Of a stretch of 10,494 nt of DNA, positions 7,797 to 10,494 are shown piece by piece (within the stretch, counting starts at the first letter, position 1; each line of letters starts with the position of its first letter). Both the position numbers and the translations under genes were made by a program. The stretch is from Phycisphaerae bacterium (GTDB taxonomy: Bacteria; Planctomycetota; Phycisphaerae; Sedimentisphaerales; Anaerohalosphaeraceae): positions 1-10,494 of the forward strand of contig JAIPFN010000209.1 in assembly GCA_021736615.1 (NCBI GenBank), in the 5' to 3' direction. Under the pieces are notes generated by a model. It worked only from the letters and a program-made list of their open reading frames with translations. It ran no database searches and was not told the origin of the DNA.

Positions 7797-8120
7797 TTAT
7801 ACAACCTCTATTCCAGATGATATTATCTCGTACAGTATACTGCCGGTCGGGCAATCCTGATACTCATCCAGGAAAACGCATTTCGGTTCGATAGCGACAT
7901 CTATCTGACCGGCAATATGAAACAGCCTTGACGTTAAATCAATGCGATTGAGATGATCTGGCGAGTCAATAACTACAGCAACATCTATATCGCTCGACTC
8001 AGTTGCCGAACCTTTGGCGTACGAACCATAGAGCAATACTTTTATCACAGGAAAACTGCGACAAGCCTCTTTATAAAACCGGGAAACCTTTTCCCTGACT
8101 ACACTTTGCTCTTGAACCAT
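7797..8120 (-). CDS. Minimal nucleotidyltransferase (MNT), cassette 2
   Basis: A 107-residue nucleotidyltransferase-fold protein. VLLYGSYAKGSATESSDIDV (28-47) contains the GS motif, the typical YAKG and the Asp44/Asp46 pair. Asp74 in GQIDVAIEP (71-79) supplies the third acidic residue, so the active site looks complete. Such proteins pair with HEPN proteins, as antitoxins or as AMP-transferring partners; the precise role here is inferred. The ATG at 8120 overlaps the preceding HEPN gene by 22 bp and has a good AAGGA ribosome binding site about 9 nt upstream. There is no in-frame alternative start close downstream. It resembles the cassette 1 MNT protein only in the core motif, so the two are different lineages and not a recent duplication. 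Confidence 0.86.
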   Translation of the reverse strand: MVQEQSVVREKVSRFYKEACRSFPVIKVLLYGSYAKGSATESSDIDVAVVIDSPDHLNRIDLTSRLFHIAGQIDVAIEPKCVFLDEYQDCPTGSILYEIISSGIEVV

Positions 8121-8488
8121 TTAAATAATTCCTTCGTCATATTAAAAAGCTCTTTTGATTTAGCCTGATCAAGCATTGAAGACAATTCCTCAAAAGCTTC
8201 GGTATATCTACATTCGATGTAATACGAATTCAATGTTTCCAAAGCGGAACACTGCGCATCGTCGAGTTGCTCGGCTAAGGACAATTTATCAAGGAGCCTC
8301 GTGAGATTGTGAGTATAAGGGGGCGCCTGATTTGTATTTTTTACATATATAGCTTTTAGAACCTTTTCAATTGTCTGTTGACACATAAAAGCAACATATA
8401 TATGACGCCCACGATCCAACATGATCTCAGCAGTATCAAAGTCATATTGCGCCAGGTCCAGCCAGTTTTTAACAATTTTTTCATTCAT
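8099..8488 (-). CDS. HEPN domain protein, cassette 2
   Basis: This 129-residue helical protein matches the classical HEPN domain group that accompanies MNT proteins. Visible hallmarks are NWLDLAQYDFDTAEIML (8-24), then the helix AFMCQQTIEKVLKAIYV (33-49), HNLTRLLDKL (60-69), and SYYIECRYTE (88-97). No Rx4-6H nuclease motif is seen, so the molecular activity (RNase, binding partner, or AMP-acceptor) is open. ATG at 8488 is chosen because MNEK starts the conserved helix and a GAGG lies 11 nt upstream. Two TTG codons at 8497 and 8494 are possible alternatives that would add two or three residues. The 3' end overlaps the MNT start by 22 bp, giving the order HEPN then MNT, the reverse of cassette 1. 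Confidence 0.85.
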   Translation of the reverse strand: MNEKIVKNWLDLAQYDFDTAEIMLDRGRHIYVAFMCQQTIEKVLKAIYVKNTNQAPPYTHNLTRLLDKLSLAEQLDDAQCSALETLNSYYIECRYTEAFEELSSMLDQAKSKELFNMTKELFKWFKSKV

Positions 8489-8521
8489 AGACAACAAAGC
8501 CTCTTGAAATGTTTACCCGCC

Positions 8522-8538
8522 TAACGCCTTTAGCGTTA
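8522..8538. repeat. Small hairpin between epimerase and HEPN genes
   Basis: TAACGC (8522-8527) and GCGTTA (8533-8538) form a perfect 6-bp stem with the loop CTTTA. It lies in the 73-bp gap after the epimerase stop codon. On the minus strand no T-tract follows, so any terminator would be weak. It may instead attenuate transcription or mark the border of an inserted HEPN/MNT cassette. Confidence 0.4.
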
Positions 8539-8561
8539 AGCTAATCGCCAATTGCTGATCG

Positions 8562-9614
8562 CTATATTTTGTAAAATTCTCTGTACCATTCCACGAATTT
8601 CCCAACTCCTTCTTCAATCGACGTATCCGGTTTGTATCCCAGGTCTTCCACCAGGTCTGTCACATCCGCCCAAGTCGCCGGCACATCGCCCGGCTGAAGC
8701 GGCAGCATATTCATTGTCGCTTTTTTGCCGATTGCGTTTTCTATCGCCGCGATGAAATCCATAAGCAGCACCGGCGAGCTGTTGCCAATGTTGTAAACTT
8801 TGTACGGAGCCTTCGGGCATGACGCATCAGGTTTTGCACCGGACCAATCCGGTCTTCCCTTCGGCGGATTATCTATCACCCGGATAACACCTTCGACAAT
8901 GTCGTCGACGTACGTAAAGTCGCGTTTCATTTTGCCGTGGTTAAAGACGTCTATCGGTTTGCCTTCAAGTATCGCTTTTGTAAAAAGGAAAAGTGCCATA
9001 TCCGGCCTGCCCCACGGCCCGTACACCGTAAAGAATCGCAAACCTGTCGTCGGCAGCCCGAACAGGTGACTGTACGTATGGGCCATAAGCTCATTCGACT
9101 TCTTACTCGCGGCATAAAGGCTTACCGGATGGTCGATGTTGTCGCTCGTCGAAAACGGCATTGACTCGTTAAGCCCGTATACACTCGAACTGGACGCGTA
9201 TGCAAGGTGTTCGATATCGTTGTGCCTGCATGCTTCGAGGATATTGACAAACCCGACAATATTTGCATTGACATATGCCTGGGGATTTATCAAACTATAT
9301 CGAACACCGGCCTGTGCGGCAAGATTGCAAACCTTGTCGAACTTTTCAGCCTTAAACAAAGCGTCGATATTAACAGAATCCTCGAGCTTGAGCTGAATGA
9401 ACTTATAGTTTGGATATATAATGCTCTGGATCATTCGATTATATTCCAGCTTATACTTTTCAATACCGGCACGCTCAAGTCTACCGTATTTCACATTAAC
9501 ATCATAATAATCATTGATGCTGTCGAGACCCACTACTTCATCCCCGCGAGCGATCAAACGCTCAGCAAGAAAAGAACCAATAAACCCCGCAGTCCCTGTA
9601 ACCAATATCTTCAT
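8562..9614 (-). CDS. UDP-glucuronate 4-epimerase-like NAD-dependent SDR epimerase
   Basis: A 350-residue extended-type short-chain dehydrogenase/reductase, normal in length. The NAD-binding motif TGTAGFIG (6-13) follows the N-terminal strand. SINDYYDVNVKYGRLE (32-47) closely matches the NDYYDVxLKxxRL stretch of UDP-glucuronate 4-epimerases (CapI/LspL type). NLAAQAGVRYSLINPQAYV (97-115), the ASSSSVYG segment (140-147) and the catalytic pair Tyr167/Lys171 (YAASK) are intact. Later family motifs include FFTVYGPWGRPDMA (194-207) and KRDFTYVDDIVEGV (230-243). The expected reaction interconverts UDP-glucuronate and UDP-galacturonate in the cytoplasm; a related UDP-HexNAc uronate substrate is a lesser alternative, given the neighbouring WbpA-type enzyme. 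The ATG has an AAGGA ribosome binding site 8 nt upstream. A 283-bp spacer precedes it, so this is probably the first sugar gene of the transcript. Confidence 0.91.
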   Translation of the reverse strand: MKILVTGTAGFIGSFLAERLIARGDEVVGLDSINDYYDVNVKYGRLERAGIEKYKLEYNRMIQSIIYPNYKFIQLKLEDSVNIDALFKAEKFDKVCNLAAQAGVRYSLINPQAYVNANIVGFVNILEACRHNDIEHLAYASSSSVYGLNESMPFSTSDNIDHPVSLYAASKKSNELMAHTYSHLFGLPTTGLRFFTVYGPWGRPDMALFLFTKAILEGKPIDVFNHGKMKRDFTYVDDIVEGVIRVIDNPPKGRPDWSGAKPDASCPKAPYKVYNIGNSSPVLLMDFIAAIENAIGKKATMNMLPLQPGDVPATWADVTDLVEDLGYKPDTSIEEGVGKFVEWYREFYKI

Positions 9615-9680
9615 TTTAATTTCCTTACTAAATCATCAAATTCAACACACAAGATCATCAGCCGCTACCACCTAAAGAAC

Positions 9681-9708
9681 CACTAATAAACTCGAATGCT
9701 CACTAATA
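9681..9708 (-). repeat. Paired CACTAATA repeats (minus-strand TATTAGTG)
   Basis: CACTAATA occurs exactly at 9681-9688 and 9701-9708, 20 bp apart. Its reverse complement TATTAGTG occurs at 9790-9797, so the spacer has copies in opposite orientation about 100 bp apart. The arms could fold together or could be degraded ends of a small non-coding repeat element. Confidence 0.45.
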
Positions 9709-9789
9709 CATAAAGAACAAAAGTAAACTATTGTTTGTCACTATTGCCATAGCAAGAATCTTCTGACCTAGGTTCATTTTTTTTCTATT

Positions 9790-9820
9790 TATTAGTGTCA
9801 ATTAGTGTCCATTCGTAGTT
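9790..9820 (+). repeat. Tandem ATTAGTGTC(A/C) units followed by ATTCGTAGTT
   Basis: Three successive 10-bp units run ATTAGTGTCA (9791-9800), ATTAGTGTCC (9801-9810) and the diverged ATTCGTAGTT (9811-9820). The first includes the inverse of the CACTAATA copies at 9681-9708. A helical-turn period of 10 bp could suit protein binding. Similar-looking intergenic repeats are common in environmental bacterial genomes, from my recollection and not from a search. Confidence 0.5.
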
Positions 9821-9897
9821 CAAAACGCAACCCTCGGATAAGCTTTCTGACGTATAATCATACTTAACTTTCACAGAATTTTTTATTTAAAATCTTA

Positions 9898-10494
9898 TTA
9901 TTTATTTTCTCGCTTGCCAAGGCAATACAGGTGCGTTGTTGTACGCTGTATTAAACTGCCCTCAATAACTGCCGGCGAAGCGTAAATACCGTCATCAAGT
10001 TTGTTAACCCCAAGGATTTTGGCTGTTCGACCTGCGGCCATAACGGTAGTATCGCCTTTGTCATTATTAAAATACAATCGCCCGTCCGCAAACACCGCCG
10101 AGGACCAGTAGGTCCCTGAAACCAGCTGCTGCTGCCATATCCGCTTGCCGGTTTTGACATCCACGCAGGAAACTAAACCTTTGTCTGTGACCATATAGAG
10201 CAGGCCGTCTTTTACTATTGGAGAAGAAACACACGGTCCTTTCTCGCACTTCCATATAACATTTGTATCAGTAACATCGCCCTGCCCATCGGCCCGCACA
10301 GCCCACAAACACTTATCCGGTTGATCTCCGGCACTTATATAAACCACACCGTCGGCAAAAACAGGCCGCATTACCGTACCGTCAACCTTGTGGATAACTT
10401 TCCAGAGTTCACTGCCGGTAAGCGGATCGTATGACATGCAAGCCATTGAGTTACTGCTTATAATCTGATCACGGCCGTCAACTTTGACTATCAA
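9898..10494 (-). CDS. PQQ-like beta-propeller repeat protein, C-terminal part (5' end outside window)
   Basis: The last 198 codons of a larger gene, ending in TAA at 9898-9900. The frame is open through the right edge, and the first codon at the edge (TTG) is internal Leu, not a start. Repeated blades are clear: DPLTGSELWKV (24-34), then FADGVVYISAGD (47-58), SSPIVKDGLLYMVTDKG (91-107) with VDVKTGKRIWQQQL (112-125), then SSAVFADGRLYFNNDKG (132-148), and a last strand ASPAVIEGSLIQR (173-185). The D-x-x-T/K-G-x-x-x-W pattern is the PQQ-like/BamB-type propeller repeat. Such proteins are often exported and bind proteins or ligands; the repeat name does not show that the PQQ cofactor is bound. The N-terminus, and so any signal peptide, is not visible. 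A link with the sugar genes is unproven. Confidence 0.9.
   Translation of the reverse strand: MIVKVDGRDQIISSNSMACMSYDPLTGSELWKVIHKVDGTVMRPVFADGVVYISAGDQPDKCLWAVRADGQGDVTDTNVIWKCEKGPCVSSPIVKDGLLYMVTDKGLVSCVDVKTGKRIWQQQLVSGTYWSSAVFADGRLYFNNDKGDTTVMAAGRTAKILGVNKLDDGIYASPAVIEGSLIQRTTTHLYCLGKRENK

Larger units (their letters stand above)
9615..9897. other. 283-bp AT-rich spacer upstream of the epimerase gene
   Basis: This spacer separates the PQQ-like protein gene from the epimerase gene and probably carries the promoter of the sugar genes, though no pair of -35/-10 boxes is convincing. A TTGACA on the minus strand lies inside the repeat at 9790-9820 but has no good -10 partner. The spacer also holds short TTAGTG-type repeats in both orientations (separate entries) and an 8-base T run on the plus strand near 9777-9784. 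No small gene is supported in it. Confidence 0.5.

Noticed and set aside
8489..8497. TTG start at 8497 for the cassette 2 HEPN protein
   Set aside because: An ATG nine bases downstream fits the conserved start of the first helix and has an acceptable ribosome binding site distance. TTG remains a minor alternative.
9207..9686. A 159-codon plus-strand open frame running from the epimerase gene into the spacer
   Set aside because: It is antisense to the conserved Rossmann part of the epimerase, its peptide shows no motif, and its tail covers only repeat-bearing AT-rich spacer.
9721..9760. Possible promoter or small hairpin around CTATTGCCATAG in the spacer
   Set aside because: The stem is only 4 bp, and no properly spaced -35/-10 pair could be identified.
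10492..10494. TTG at the right edge as the start codon of the PQQ-like gene
   Set aside because: The encoded repeats begin mid-propeller and no upstream stop is visible, so the gene surely continues beyond the window.

Overview
The window is a surface-polysaccharide precursor locus. Every credible gene lies on the minus strand, so transcription runs from high to low coordinates. No rRNA, tRNA, CRISPR array, intact insertion sequence or phage gene is visible. The host is a bacterium, probably with a Gram-negative-type envelope. The fused fucokinase/GDP-fucose pyrophosphorylase, the PQQ-like repeat protein and the style of intergenic repeats would suit a Planctomycetota/PVC-type or Bacteroidetes-like lineage, but no marker gene here proves this.

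Reading in the direction of transcription: (a) the C-terminal 198 residues of a PQQ-like beta-propeller protein enter from the right edge (9898-10494). (b) A 283-bp AT-rich spacer with short TTAGTG-type repeats in both orientations follows. (c) A UDP-glucuronate 4-epimerase-like SDR enzyme (8562-9614). (d) A HEPN gene overlapping a minimal nucleotidyltransferase (MNT) gene (7797-8488). (e) A WbpA-type UDP-GlcNAc 6-dehydrogenase (6379-7686). (f) A second, unrelated-looking MNT/HEPN pair in the opposite gene order (5649-6315). (g) A 1054-residue bifunctional fucokinase/fucose-1-phosphate guanylyltransferase (2415-5579). (h) A roughly 490-bp spacer holding an orphan open frame without a start codon, plus a hairpin. 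(i) A long, membrane-anchored WbpM/CapD-type nucleotide-sugar 4,6-dehydratase that runs off the left edge (1-1924).

The four sugar enzymes would supply activated sugars for a capsule, O-antigen or exopolysaccharide: GDP-L-fucose (Fkp), UDP-GlcNAc uronate (WbpA type), UDP-galacturonate (epimerase) and a UDP-4-keto-6-deoxy-HexNAc precursor of QuiNAc or FucNAc-type sugars (WbpM type). No glycosyltransferase, flippase or polymerase lies in the window, so the glycan itself cannot be named.

The most unusual part is the pair of HEPN/MNT two-gene cassettes flanking the dehydrogenase. They belong to different subfamilies and have opposite gene order. The left HEPN protein carries Asn where the conserved His of the Rx4HxY nuclease motif is expected, while the Arg and the Tyr (the residue AMPylated in characterised HepT/MntA systems) are kept.
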